Made by a program: the position numbers and the translations under genes
Origin: Sternotherus odoratus
Lineage: Eukaryota; Chordata; Testudines; Kinosternidae
Reading direction: 5' to 3'
Assembly: GCA_032164245.1 (NCBI GenBank)
Contig: JAVMKO010000003.1
Location: 44,456,890-44,520,889, forward strand
Length of the DNA: 64,000 bases
Notes under the pieces: generated by a model
Databases searched by the model: none
What the model was told of the DNA's origin: nothing
What the model saw: only the letters and a program-made list of their open reading frames with translations
In this document: positions 24,816 to 37,600 of the stretch, piece by piece
How the letters are laid out: the number at the start of each line of letters is the position of its first letter
Numbering within the stretch: position 1 is the stretch's first letter

Positions 24816-25602
24816 TCATGATTTTACCTCATCTTTGTTCTTTATGGTGGATTCCACTGGAAGTTTATCCTTACCTAGGCTGTCTTGTACATCTGATGAT
24901 ACATTATTTGAACAGTTCTCATGGTCACATGGCTCTCTCTCTCTAACAGTTGAATTTCCACAATCTTGGCTCAGATTTTCACCATCTTTCCCCTTATCTT
25001 TTTTGGAATGGGAAACGTCCTCCTTTTTATCTGAAGAATTGGGCGCTTCCTCGGATTTGGAATTTTGACTTTCAGTATCACTGTTCTTTTCACCGTTGCT
25101 CTGCTTGGCAGCTTCACCGTTGGTTTCTGTTCCAAACTGGTTGGTTTCTGTTCCAAACTGGTTGGTTTCTTCTCCATTTCTTGTGAGTTCTACCTTTTTT
25201 TCTCCAGCTATTTTGCTACCTGAGCTACCAGTTATGGATGTAGTCTTGGAATCTCTCCATTTCTTATGTTTAGAAATGTAACTGTTGTGAGAAGGAACTG
25301 GGGATGTTTGTTTTTTACCTGTCTTGTTTCCCTCCAACTTCTGTTTTCTTTGTGGTCCCCAGATGAAATGCTCTGAAGGAGTATAATGTTGTTGGGCAAA
25401 TCTCAGGAGCTTTCTCCTTTCTCTTCTGTCTCTAATGGTGTATACAAAATATTCCAAAGCACTCTGCTTAATATTGGGAATTGTGTCTTCCACAAGAGCT
25501 TCATGGAGAATAAATTTTACAAGAGGAGATTTGAAACTCTCATATCCAAGCTCACCAAGACTTTTCAGAATGCGAGTGATTCTTAAGTAGTTGTGTTGGG
25601 AC
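24816..25602 (-). CDS. OGFRL1: OGFRL1 coding exon 7 (terminal)
   Basis: 787 nt including stop TGA at 24818-24816. Acceptor TTGCAG|GTCC. Residues 243-327 complete the OGFr_N domain ('RITRILKSLGELGYESFKSP', 'IKQSALEYFVYTIRDRRERR', 'FIWGPQ'). The remainder is a charged, low-complexity tail with a duplicated NQFGTET heptad encoded by a 21-bp tandem repeat at 25120-25161. The last codons contain GAG|GTAAAA, a possible donor for an alternative C-terminus, but no downstream exon was found. Confidence 0.94.
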
Positions 25603-28600
25603 CTGCAAGAAAAGATTCATTGAAATTAGATAAAAATAACAGGGACGAGAATTGCTTAAAAATAAATTCTGCTGAAGTGAGAGATGGAGCGTAGTCTAGT
25701 GGTTATAGGACTAGAGCCAGAAGTCTTGGGTTCCATTATCTGGTTTGCCATTGTGTCACCCTGAACCTGTTATTTAATCTTTTTGTGCTTTATTTTTTCC
25801 ATCTGTAAAATGCAGATGCTACTACTTAATAGCACCTTCCTCATAGGACAGTTGGGAATGATAACTAGCACTGGAACACCTGAATTGATCTTGTAAAATT
25901 TGCAGTGACTGAGACCTTGGCTCTTTTGCAGCCCTAACTTATTTAGGACCCGATTCAAAGTCTACTAAGGTCAATGAGATGACTAGGAAAAACTTAATGA
26001 TTATTTTTTTTCCAAAAAGGTAATTATCTGACCAGATTTATTCATAAGCAATCCTAACCTAAGAAAGTAGTGTGCACCCATAATGTCAGGAGAAAATGTT
26101 GCAAGAAAACAAATTTCAGTTTCAAGATCAGTGGAATTAGAAAAATAGCATCAAATTTAAAAGAAAATTGAGAGATAAATGTTGGCCAAATTCAACTCAG
26201 ACTTATCTCCCAGATAATCCCTGAGAAGGAAATGGTATTACACAGGGTGCAAGTCAGGTCAAAATTTGGTCCAGTGTATGTTAAAACTATTCAGGTAGTG
26301 TTATAGTTGAGATAAAGCATTTAACTTTTAGGGGACGAGGGAAGCCTGCTCTTTTTCAACCCTTCTAAAACCTCCTTTTAAAAGTAAAGAAAAGTGAATA
26401 CTTAGATATCCAATATTTGTTAATAGGCTAGAAGCATCATTTTGGGAATACTTGAGAAATTTGTACAATAGCATGTTAGACAAATTAATATGGAGCTGTG
26501 TTCTTATTCAACAGTACTTGAAAATACTATGGTCAGTGAATTTACTTGTTGGTTAGATTGACAGAAGGGAAGGAGCCTAGTCACAAGAATGTGTAGAAGA
26601 GACACACTATTACAAACACAAAACAATCATTAATTCTTGCTTTTTGTCTCTCCCACTTTCCTGGCATTCTTTTGAAAACAGTATGTGCTGCTTTTCTCTA
26701 GAAAACAAAGGATAAAAATGCTAAGGCAATTACATTGCATCTAATGCATGCCATTACTTACTCATTCAAATGTTGAAATCTTTCTTGCCAATTAGCAGCT
26801 CGAGCTACATTTCCTGTTTTATCAATTAGTTTTATTCCAAAAAACTCCAACATCATTTTATAAGCCAACAGGAATCTTCTAATTGCTTCTTTTGTTTTCT
26901 TGAATTCCTAATAAAACAAGAAGTTCATCTAAAATCCTAAATGGCTCTAAAACAAATACATTTGTACACAACACCTGATACAATAACGAACAGTCATACT
27001 TCAATATTAATCTGACAGCTGACAGTAAAAACTCAATGTACATTACCTCTATTTCATATGTAGTTAATTCCTTAGCATAGAAATTCAAACCTTGTTCTCT
27101 AAGTGGAAAAAGCCTGTTTAAAAAAAAATTGTTTCAGTTTATGGTGGACAAAACACTTTTAATCAAATCACTGCTTTAAATAGAAATAGCTAATAAATAA
27201 CCAACCACTGTATATAAGTGTGATTATGTTCCAATTTTTCAAAGTCTCCTTTCCATTTATTCAGGACTTCTTCAATGTAAACTCCTGTATAAACAAATTT
27301 AGGAAATTATTAGGTAGTGATCAAAAATATTTGTCAAATATATCATGAACGTTTTAGTCTTATATTGTGCTTTGTGCTAAAGACATGGCATTACATTAAA
27401 GAAGAGGACAATTAACATTGTCCATACACAGATACTAATTAATACAGACCAGCTATTCAGCTGGCATAAATTGGCATAGTTCCATTGATTTCAATAGATA
27501 CAGATTTATACCAGCTGAGGATATGGCATTATAATCTGTGTAAAGTATATTGACCATTGTTTACCCAATGGAGTAGATCTCTTATCACATCTAAAACAAG
27601 TTATTTACTCTGATGAAATCTGTAGTCACTACATTAATGCATATATGAGATCCTAGTCTAGTAACATATGTCCTGAACACTGCAAGGAAGTCATTGATTG
27701 AAGAATCTCTCCGGTTGCCAGGTGCATTAGGATTTGGGAATTTGTTTCAATTAATTGTGCCTGAAACTCCTGATGCCACTAGTGCTGCCAAGAATTTAAA
27801 TAGAGTTTCTCAAGTCACACTGGAAAAATCCACAACACTCCAGGAGAATTTCCACTTTATTAGTCTCAACACAATGCATTTGGGTCCTACTGGCAAACAC
27901 AAACAGAAACCAACAGTAGGGAACCAAACAAAAATGGAATTTATGAATTATTATTAATCATTCATACTGTGCAGCACCTCGAAGCTCCAGTCACACATTA
28001 GCACCCCCTTTTGTTCAGGTGCTGAACAAAACACAGGACAAACCAATAACCCACTGCCCGAAGCCTTACATTCTAATTATATAGTGGGATATTCAAAAGC
28101 ACTCTGTGCCAACTCTTCTCTGGCTGAATAATGGCAGTTTTATCACTGAAATATTGCCAACCCCCAAAGTTCAAAAAACATGAGAAAAACTAAAAAACAA
28201 ACATGAGATATAAGAAAAAAAGATTCTCTCATGTCACAGTGTTGCCAACTCTCCCAAATTTATAGGGCATGGTGATTTTGGCCCCCACTGCAGGGTATCT
28301 AGATGGCTACCTGATGGTGCAAAGCTTCTCCCCAAACCAGAGTTCTAATTCATTATTTCTGTGTCTGCCTGCCCTAGTCCACATCTGCCTGTCTCCCAGC
28401 CCAGCAAGAAATTAAATATGAACACTGTGCCCAAATAAACTTTGCTGCCCCAGCCTCCCTTATCTGCTCTTCCAGCTCCAAGAGTTCTTTACCCATCTCC
28501 TAGGTGCCCTTCTTCTCCTTCCCAGGATTGGGGGAAAAGCTCCAGAGGCTCTTCACCTGCACTGTCCCTGCCCAGGCCTGGTATGGAGGGGATGCAGAGA

Positions 28601-31600
28601 GCAGACTGACCCATTATTCACAAAAAGGCAGCAGGAAGGAGGGAACAGAGCCACCTTGAGCTGATAGTATCTTTCTGCTCACTACCTCCTCCCTGTGATG
28701 GAATGCACCCCTATATCCACACCCTACACATTATTGTAATACTCTTTGTACAAAGTCTGACTTGTGAGATATTACTGATCAGTAAGATGAATTTTCAGAT
28801 GATATCATGGTAAAATGTATATAGCAGCATTATGTGTTAAACTATAAACTTCTTTTTATATGATGTTAAAAGTGCATGTTCAAAACTGATGAAACATCAA
28901 ACTGATCAAGCAAGCCTGCCTTGAACAAAGAGTGTGTGTTTGTCTTCATTTGCATTTAAGTAATAAAACAGAGTCATCAAGTAGAAAGGAGGAAGGGAAG
29001 AAACAAAAGGAAACTTGCATGTGAGCATACACGGGTGGAAAAACACCTCAAGAGTCTCCTTGTCCATCTTACTCTTTATGTGTGAGAAGACAAAAGAATC
29101 AGCTGCTGGATTCGGGGTGGGGTGGGGTGGGGTGGTGGCAGTCCTGGAAGCATGTGTTGAGAAATTTTGCTTAAATCTAATGTAGTTACTAAAGTTTAGC
29201 ATTCGAAAGGGTTTTATCTTTATTTTTGTAACTATTTCTGACTATTTCCTATGCTTATTCTCAATTAAAATCTCTACTGTTAATAAACTTGTTTTATTAT
29301 TTTATCTAATCCAGTGTGTTTAAGAAGAGTCTGTGTAACTCCATTTAAGGTGGCAAGTTATATATTATTCCCCTAAAGGAATAACAGACTCAATATATTT
29401 GGACTATCCAGAAGAGGGCTGAGCAGTACAAGACATACATTTCTAGAGAGAAATCTGGAACTGGGAATATGTTGGTGTCACCCTGCGGTATAACCAAGGC
29501 TGGCGAGAGCCAGGGTCTGACTGACAGGCTGCAGTTACAGAAACACATCTAGGAGTCACCTGGATGCTGGCAAGCTGTTTGTAAGAGGTCCAAATTGGGA
29601 GCTACAACAGTAGGGCATTGCAAGGCACCACATGTTGCAGGTCAAAGGTGATACAGTCCCTCTCCCGACTGGTCTGGATTGCCAGGGTGTGACTGACATG
29701 CCACACTCCCCTTCTGTGAGAATGGCATCACTCCCCTACCCAAAACTACCTCTGACTCCTGAGGGGAGAGCTAGGCCTGCCTCTGGCAGCAGCCCTGGTT
29801 GGATGCTTTTCCACATGACATGGGGCAGTGCGGAAGGTAACCAGTGAAAGGTTTTTTTCCCATGGGCAGGTCTGGAATTCACCAGGAGTGCCTCACATCA
29901 TTAACACCAGTATGAGCCAAAATGATGTTATTCACAATGATTCAAGAGATTGGCAGCACTGCCACCAAATTCCAGGGGAGCAAAGGAAGGCCTACTCTGC
30001 AAAAAAATCAACACCCTAAATCTATAGCCTTTAGCACCACACATTGACTACCTCAGAGCCAGTGCTGTGGTAAGCAGGTGGAGACAGGGAGCTCCGTTCC
30101 CAATATGCTCTTGAGCAGTTGGCACCATAGAGTGGCTGTTTGCACTCCCTATGGACACCACCCAAAATTATATGGAGTCTTACTTGAGTGGGAGATCCTT
30201 CCAATTTTCTCTTTGGGACACTTCCTTGCCAAAGCTCAGTGCTTTATCCTCTTGATCTGTCAGCCATCTTTGACATAGTCCTCCATGCTTTTCTTACTGG
30301 AATCGTGTTTTCCCTTGGCTTCCATGATTCTGTCCTCTCCTGGTTCTCTTCCTACCCCTCTAATCACTCCATCATGCCTGGCAGAGGATCCACCTAATTT
30401 CTCCTCCAGCTTCCTGTGGGGGGGTGACAGAGCTCTATCCTTGGCCCGCCCCATCTCTTCTTACTACACATTTTATCTCTAAGTCATCTCATCCACAATC
30501 GTAAATTCAATTACCATCTCTATGCTGACAACTCACAGATCTACCTCTTGATTCCAGACCGGTCTCCTTCTATCTTGTTTTATACTTAGATCAATAGCTC
30601 TCCAAGTCAGGAACTGTCTTTTTGTTTTTTGTCTGTACAGAACCTAGCACAATAGGATAATGGTCCATGACTAAGGCTCCTAAGTGCAACAGTAATACAA
30701 TTAATAATTCCCATGTATAAGCAAGTGTCCAGAGGGCCATGCTGGAAAAGCACCTTCTTAATCATTTCTACAGGTGTAACAAGTGCTGCTGGTGATTCTT
30801 CTTACCCCAGGACCACTGGAGGCACTGAGCCTGCTCCAGGCCTTCTCAGGTATAATGTCTCCTGTGCTGCTGTTTCCAAGATGCACTTCCTCCAGCCCCA
30901 CTGCATCATCACCCTGTCTGTAACAGTCCTAATGCAGCCCTTAAACTATTCTTAATGGAGTATCATTTCTCTCTTAAGGATATCACTGCGGCTTGATGTG
31001 CAGTTCATAACATAAGCAAATGCCATTGGCGTTCATGAAAGGTGTGGTCACAGCCCCATGACTGCATTGGGAATGCATCGCTTAACATTCCCAGCCATAA
31101 GTGAAATTTTCCCCTGTAGAACAGGGACTAATTTAATAAATAATTTCTGTGTTATACATCCACCTTTATGGAATGGGTTATACTATAGTGTTCTTGGTAT
31201 ATTAACATTACACTACAGGAAAAGTCAATTTAAAAAGGCACTGTGTGGACATTTTTGTGACATATGTATTAAATAAACCTAGTCCTTAGTACTGTAATTA
31301 TCAGTTCAGTTTTATGTTATTATTTCACATTTTTTGTTACTACTACTGTCAGATTACTCACCATCGGGTTTAAAGGGAATTTTATTCTTATAAAATCGGA
31401 GATTGCACAAGTCATTTTGATAACGGAGATCTTTAAAGTTCTGCTGAAAAGAAAGAAACAAAGCATTATTAGCCTGCAATAAAACTATCGAGAATGGAAG
31501 TATGCTGGCATTGAGCCCCTTTAAAAGATTTTAGAACCAAAAAGATAGGCCTTTAAAAATATTAAGTCACTGGGACTAGTCACTTCCTTAAAATTGAGTA

Positions 31601-34600
31601 AGAGTTTGCATGATCAGGGTCTTAGACTATAAGCTCCTCAGGCATGAAGGAGTTTTATAGGTTTGGGAAGGAACAATGGCACAACAGGTCCAATCATCTC
31701 CCTCTGGCATTTTTTTATTTTGGCTATTCCATCAGAAGTTCTACTCTTTTCATTTAAGTATGAGACAAACAGGCCTTATCTTTCCCTATTAATGAGTTTT
31801 GTTGGTTATTGTTCTTTATTTAAAGAGTGTTTTTAAACCACAAAATGCCCTTACTGGATATTGGTGTCGATACTTGTACAAGTCTCTTGCTGCATAAAAG
31901 CTCCTCTTTAGTTTTGTTGTCAGTTCAGTTGAATCATCGCTCTGAAACATTTAAAGAGTAGTTAACATCCACCTATGGCCAAACTAAACACTGATTTGTA
32001 TTATTATGGTGTTAAACACTTTAACAGAATTATTTTGAAGAATGGGCTTCAACAATTCTGAATATATAGATGTACAATTGCATCAATTTACTTAAGCTTT
32101 CATCATCTATATATATAAAAGTCAAGTGGTGTATGTATGTATGTATGTATGTATGTATGTATGACTGCGAACTCCTCCCGCACCGTTTGAGCCAGAGACT
32201 TGAAATTTGGTACAGTTAGGGGTCTTGGGGTCTAGATGGTCGTAAGGGTCGAAAAATTTTCGGATCTCACCTCTGACGCCCCCCAGGGGTGAAAGTCTTT
32301 CAGGGCCAATCACATCAGCTGGGCGGTTAGGTGGTGATGATGTCATAATACCCCCTCCAATAGACACCGCACTCGCTCAGCACACCCCTCCCTCCTCCAA
32401 CGGAACCCCGGAGATCCCTCAGTTCTCTGCCCCTCCCCCCTCCCCCTCGGCTCTGGGCCCTCCCCCCCCTGCGACGGATCTGAGTTGGGTTTGGTGGGAC
32501 GGTACGTGAGGTGGGGGTGTTGGGTTCGGTCGGGGGGTGAGGTGGGGGTGTTGGGTTTGCTTGGGGGGGGGTCAGGTGGGGGTGTTGGGTTTGGTCGGGG
32601 GGTAAGTGAGCCGGGGGGTGTCGGGGTTGGTCTGGGTGGGTGGGAAGGTGTTGGGGTGGGTGAGAGTGTTGGGTTTGGTCGGGCGGGGGGGTGAAGGTGT
32701 CGGGGTGGGTGCCCAGACCAAACCCGACACCCCCCCGGCTCACTTACCCCCCGACCAAACCCAACACTGCCACCTCACCCCCCCACCAACCGCAACACCC
32801 CCTGACCAACCCCAACACCCACCCCTCACCCCTCACCCACCCCGACACCTTCCCACCCCCCCAGACCAAACCCGACACCCCCTGGCTCACTTACCCCCCG
32901 ACCGAACCCAACACCCCCACCTCACCCCCCCCCCCACCAATCGCAACACCCCCAGACCAAACCCGACACCCCCCCCCGGCTCACTTACCCCCCGACTGAA
33001 CCTGACACCCCCACCTCACCCCCCCCCAAGCAAACCCGACACCCCCAGCTCACCCCACCAACCGCAACACCCCCTGACCAACCCCAACACCCACACCTCA
33101 CCCCTCACCCACCCCGACAACTTCCCACCCCCCCAGACCAAACCCGACTCCCCCCCGGCTCACGGTGCACTGTGTAGCACACAGGTTATTAAATACACTG
33201 TTCGGTCGGGGGGTGAGGTGGGGGTGTCGGGTTTGCTCAGGGGGTGAGGTGGGGGTGTCGGGTTCGGTCGGGGGGTCAGGTGGGGGTGTCGGGTTCGGTC
33301 GGGGGGTGAGGTGGGGGTGTCGGGTTCGGTCGGGGGGTCAGGTGGGGGTGTCGGGTTCGGTCGGGGGGTCAGGTGGGGGTGTCGGGTTCGGTCGGGGGGT
33401 CAGGTGGGGGTGTCGGGTTTGCTTGGGGGGGTCAGGTGGGGTTGTCAGGTTTGGTCGGGGGGTAAGTGAGCCGGGGGGTGTCGGGGTTGGTCAGGGGGGT
33501 GGGAAGGTGTCGGGGTGGGTGAGGGGTGGGTGTTGGGGTTGGTCAGGGGGTGTCAACTGTCTGCCCCCTCCCCACCTCCGACTGACCCGAGCAACGCCGG
33601 GCACTTATGCTAGTACAATATAAATGTGACAGGAAGTTAACACAACGACTTTACTTTAATTAACATATGAACAAAAGCATGCTGAGCACAAATGGTAGAT
33701 CCTTTTATAAATTTTATAATTTCTTGAATTTGGACCAATAGGTTGGCCAGTGATTTATTTACTGAATTTAAAACTTATCTAGAAATTATTTTAAAAGCAC
33801 AACCGCTTATCAAGACAAAATAAGAACTGGCTGAACATGAAAGTGAAGCATAACTATACCTTTATGCTAGTGAAATCAGACTATTCATAAATCTATGTCC
33901 TATCTTACCATGAAGGCATACCTATAGCTACCTCCGCGACCTTAAGCTGGAAGAAAACTGTTGAATGGCAAACAAAAATATTTGTAGCCCTGTCAAACTA
34001 TTTTATGTAATTCATGAAACTAGTGTTTAGAACTGTCAAGGCTGATTCCTCACTCTGGCACTTCGAGTGCAGAAGGTGGCGGCCCACAAGGATTAAAAAA
34101 ATTAATACTGGTCACTCCAGGCTAATATTAAACTCCCAAGGTTACAGCTTTTCCTTGGCTTAGGCTTGGTAAATTCTGCCACCACCCAAATGCAAACCCC
34201 TTTTGGACCCAGGAAGGAGCATTTGGGAATTCCTCCCCGTGGGTACTCTCCAGCCCTTTCACCTCCACTCTTCTGGGGAAAAGCTAAGAAAGATAAAAAG
34301 GAAATCAGCTGTTGCTAATTAAACAACACATGTACAAACCTCTTAGGACACCAAAAATCCAATCCTGTTCTTAAAAAAGGTAAATTTTATTAAAAACAAA
34401 AAGAAAGAAAATACATCTGGAATTTAGGCTTTTGCTAAATTTTAAGAGAGCAATTCCAAAAATTTAACTCCCAAAATAGCTTTCTTGGGGGTCCAGCTTC
34501 AAGGTTACAAGCAAACAAAAGTATCTGAGGGTTAGCACAGTGGAGTCCACAACCCTTACAGAAAATTAAAAAAAAAATAAACCTAATCGTGTCTTTCTAG

Positions 34601-37600
34601 ACATTTACTAATCTATTTACGTACACATTCTAGGTATAATCTGATAATTTCCATACCCGGCAAAAAGCTTTTTACAGCATAGTCATAGCCCCCTGACTTG
34701 CTCTGTTCCCCTCTCTCCAGAGAACAACCACAGAACACAAAGGGAAAGCTTCCTCCCCCCCCTCCCCCAATTTAAAAAAAGTTTTAGCCTTCCCATTGGT
34801 TCTTTTGGTCAGGTGCCCACTTCCTTTTCTTTACCTGGGGGGCTTTTTAACCCTTTACAGGCAAAGCAAGCAGCCACCAAGAGGGACTTTATAGCTAACT
34901 GGCTGGCTGTTTATAAAAGGAAGTTCTCCCCCTCATACCCTTTATTTATCACAAGAATGCAAGTTTACATTCCAGTGAAAAGCGTCGTTAAACCCTTAAA
35001 GCAAATTTGTCTTAAAAAAAAAAAAAGAAGCATTTATAAAAGCTTGTAGCAGATTCCAACCATTTTGGAATCTAAAGGCCTGATTCAGAGCCCACTGAAG
35101 TCAGTGGAAAGTCTCCCATTGGCTTCAAAAGGTGCTGGATCAAGCTGTATACATTTTACAAAAACCCAGCCAAAAGAACCCATATACTGAGACTTGCTAA
35201 TTCTGTTATACACTTTATTTTTCACATCATTTTGTTTTCTTACAATATTGTAATCAGAGATACTGCTATTTGTTTTAAGATGCAGAAATAAAACTCTCCT
35301 ACAACAATCAATACACCAACTTGGGGAGGGGGTTAAAATCACACACTCTAACTTTACACTTTATTTGTGGAAGTATCGACAGATCCAGGCTTACTCCTGG
35401 GTGGTTATACAGGATATCCTCCACCCACTGTACCCCAAACTCCTTGCCATCAATACAAGATGGTTTGATGACAGACTGGCTGTACTCCAACTAAAGATAA
35501 AACATCCTTACTTGAACAGGAAACACACTTTGATAATTAAATACCAGGCATCAGCTTCTCCACCATGATACATGAAACAGAATGACAGGACATTTTAAAA
35601 TTCTAGTTCTTATTTCATTTACCTATACCTCAAAAATTAAACACTTCTACAAAGCTAAGAAAAAGCTGGACCCCATTGATAAAGTTCTGATGCCACTGAA
35701 GTCAATGATCATTTTGCCATTGTCTTAACTGGGTCAGGATTTCATCCCATGTTCCTAAACTGCAGAACTCACTGAAACTCTCAATATCAGGTCCAGTGAA
35801 AAGTCACAAATCTATGTTATGTACTACCCCATAGTTCTTATATAACCTCAACTCCTTCAACAGAGGGGGGTCAGCTTAGTAAACAGTTTAATTTGGGTAT
35901 TTCAAAGTTTAGAAAATAATTTTCACCATGGATGTCAGCAAAAACTTAGTGGGGCTTTCTGATTCTAAGGGTTAGTTATCTCACTTTATGGCTTACAAAT
36001 ATCAGCTACTATAGTAAATATGAAAAAATATTGACTTGTTTTGGACATCCAAGTGTAAGAATGTTTACCATAAGACACTTGCAACTTGTTGTGCAATATA
36101 TTTGTGTTTGGACTGATCTTATGTTGTTTGTTTTCCTTGTACCATCCATGATACAAAACATTTAATTGTAATTATTCATCTCAGTCATTCAAACGTGAGA
36201 CAATTTTCACTTTAGACTCCTAGGCACTGGCTCTACCCTCAGTTACAAGGAGTGCACGTGCACCCCTTCTTAGGGCTGGTCTTCACTAGCGCTGCTGGAG
36301 ATCGATCTTCTGGCGATCGATTTATCGCGTCTCACTAAGACGCGATAAATCGATCGCCCGGAGCTCCCCTGTCGACTCCGAAACTCCAGCTCGCCGGGAG
36401 GTGCAAGCTGGAGTCGACGGGGGAGCGCGCCGCCTCCTGCCGCCGCCGTGGGGACGAGCGGTAAGTTGGCGGCAGATACGCAAACTTCAGCTATGTGATT
36501 CACGTAGCTGAAGTTGCAGATCTGCTGTCGACCTCGACCCCCCTCCCCCCGTGAGGACAAGCCCTTAATGTCAATGGGAGTTGTACATGAGTAACTGAGG
36601 GTCAAACTGGGTTGTTAGGCTGTATGTACATTAGCCTTCCCCGCCCCCCCCCATAAAATTTCCCACCATTGTTGCCACCAGTTCTGCTACTCTGGGGGTA
36701 ACAGTAGCAGGAATCATGCTATACATAGCATCTAGCAACTAGTCCTGCTCAGAATCGGTATACGGATTATGGCAATTAAAATATTGGCAGCTGCTGATAC
36801 GCTGGCACCCAGGCATAGTCAATTTTTTTTTTGAAAGGTTCAAATTTCTTGGACAAGATCTAGTCAAGCTCCAGATTCTGGAGAAAATTATAAAAAAACA
36901 ACAATAATGATAATAATAAGTAAATAATTAGATTTCGGGGTCCACTCAAAAACATCTGGAGGTCCAGATCTGGTCCGCCTATTGACTATCCCTGTTGACA
37001 CCCTATACACACAAGTGCTCCCACTGTCGCTACTCTTCGTACAACACTACAGATGTTAACAATGCTGATAATTTTAAGGGAAAGTTTCCTACTGTAGATA
37101 AAATCTTAGTATAAAAACAAACATGGGAGCCTCAGAGACATCAAGACGACATCAATATACTCTTATATTTCTTAATAAGCCACTCCTGCTCAGCCAGACA
37201 GGTGCTCTACTATACTAAGAGTTCTCAACATTTTCAGCAACTGATCCATTGCCTGCATCCGACGAAGTGGGTATTAGCCCATGAAAGCTTATGCTTGAAT
37301 ACTTTAGTTAGTCTTTAAGGTGCCACAGGACTCTGTTACCTGTACTAGTTTAGGTGACAAAGTCTTGTAGCACCTTATACACTAACAGATCTTCGGGATC
37401 ATGAGCTTTGGTGGGCTAAGACCGTAGCTCATGATCCCTACGATCTGTTAGTCTATAAGGTGCTACAAGACTCTTTGTCACCTAAACTAGTACTGGTAAC
37501 AGAGTCCTGTGGCACCTTAAAGACTAACTAAAGACTTATAGTCTCTTTTGTCGCTTTTGCAGATCCAGATTAACACGGCTACCCCTCTGATACCGTACTA

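Larger units (their letters stand above)
27285..31361 (-). other. OGFRL1 intron 3
   Basis: 4077 bp with GT-AG ends. Contents: amniote 'TTGATTTCAAT' repeat pieces (27450-27520), an L2-tail-like piece in minus orientation (about 27945-28085), a solo LTR (28694-29705) and an L2 LINE (30190-30705). The 87-codon ORF at 27694-27957 has no recognisable content. Confidence 0.85.

Noticed and set aside
24822..24832. Splice donor near the OGFRL1 stop (GAG|GTAAAA) giving another last exon
   Set aside because: No downstream acceptor with a plausible in-frame exon was found, and the reading frame ends cleanly at TGA a few bases later.
27694..27957. 87-codon ORF in OGFRL1 intron 3 as an alternative exon
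   Set aside because: No matching acceptor and donor pair in frame with OGFRL1 and no similarity to the family.
33205..33430. CRISPR-like regular repeat array
   Set aside because: The units are directly adjacent with no spacers, the repeats are G-rich minisatellite, and the host is a vertebrate.
32327..33623. Long ORFs (up to 213 codons) rich in Pro/Thr/Asn or Gly/Val
   Set aside because: Translation of the 31-bp Helitron minisatellite in either orientation, not a gene.
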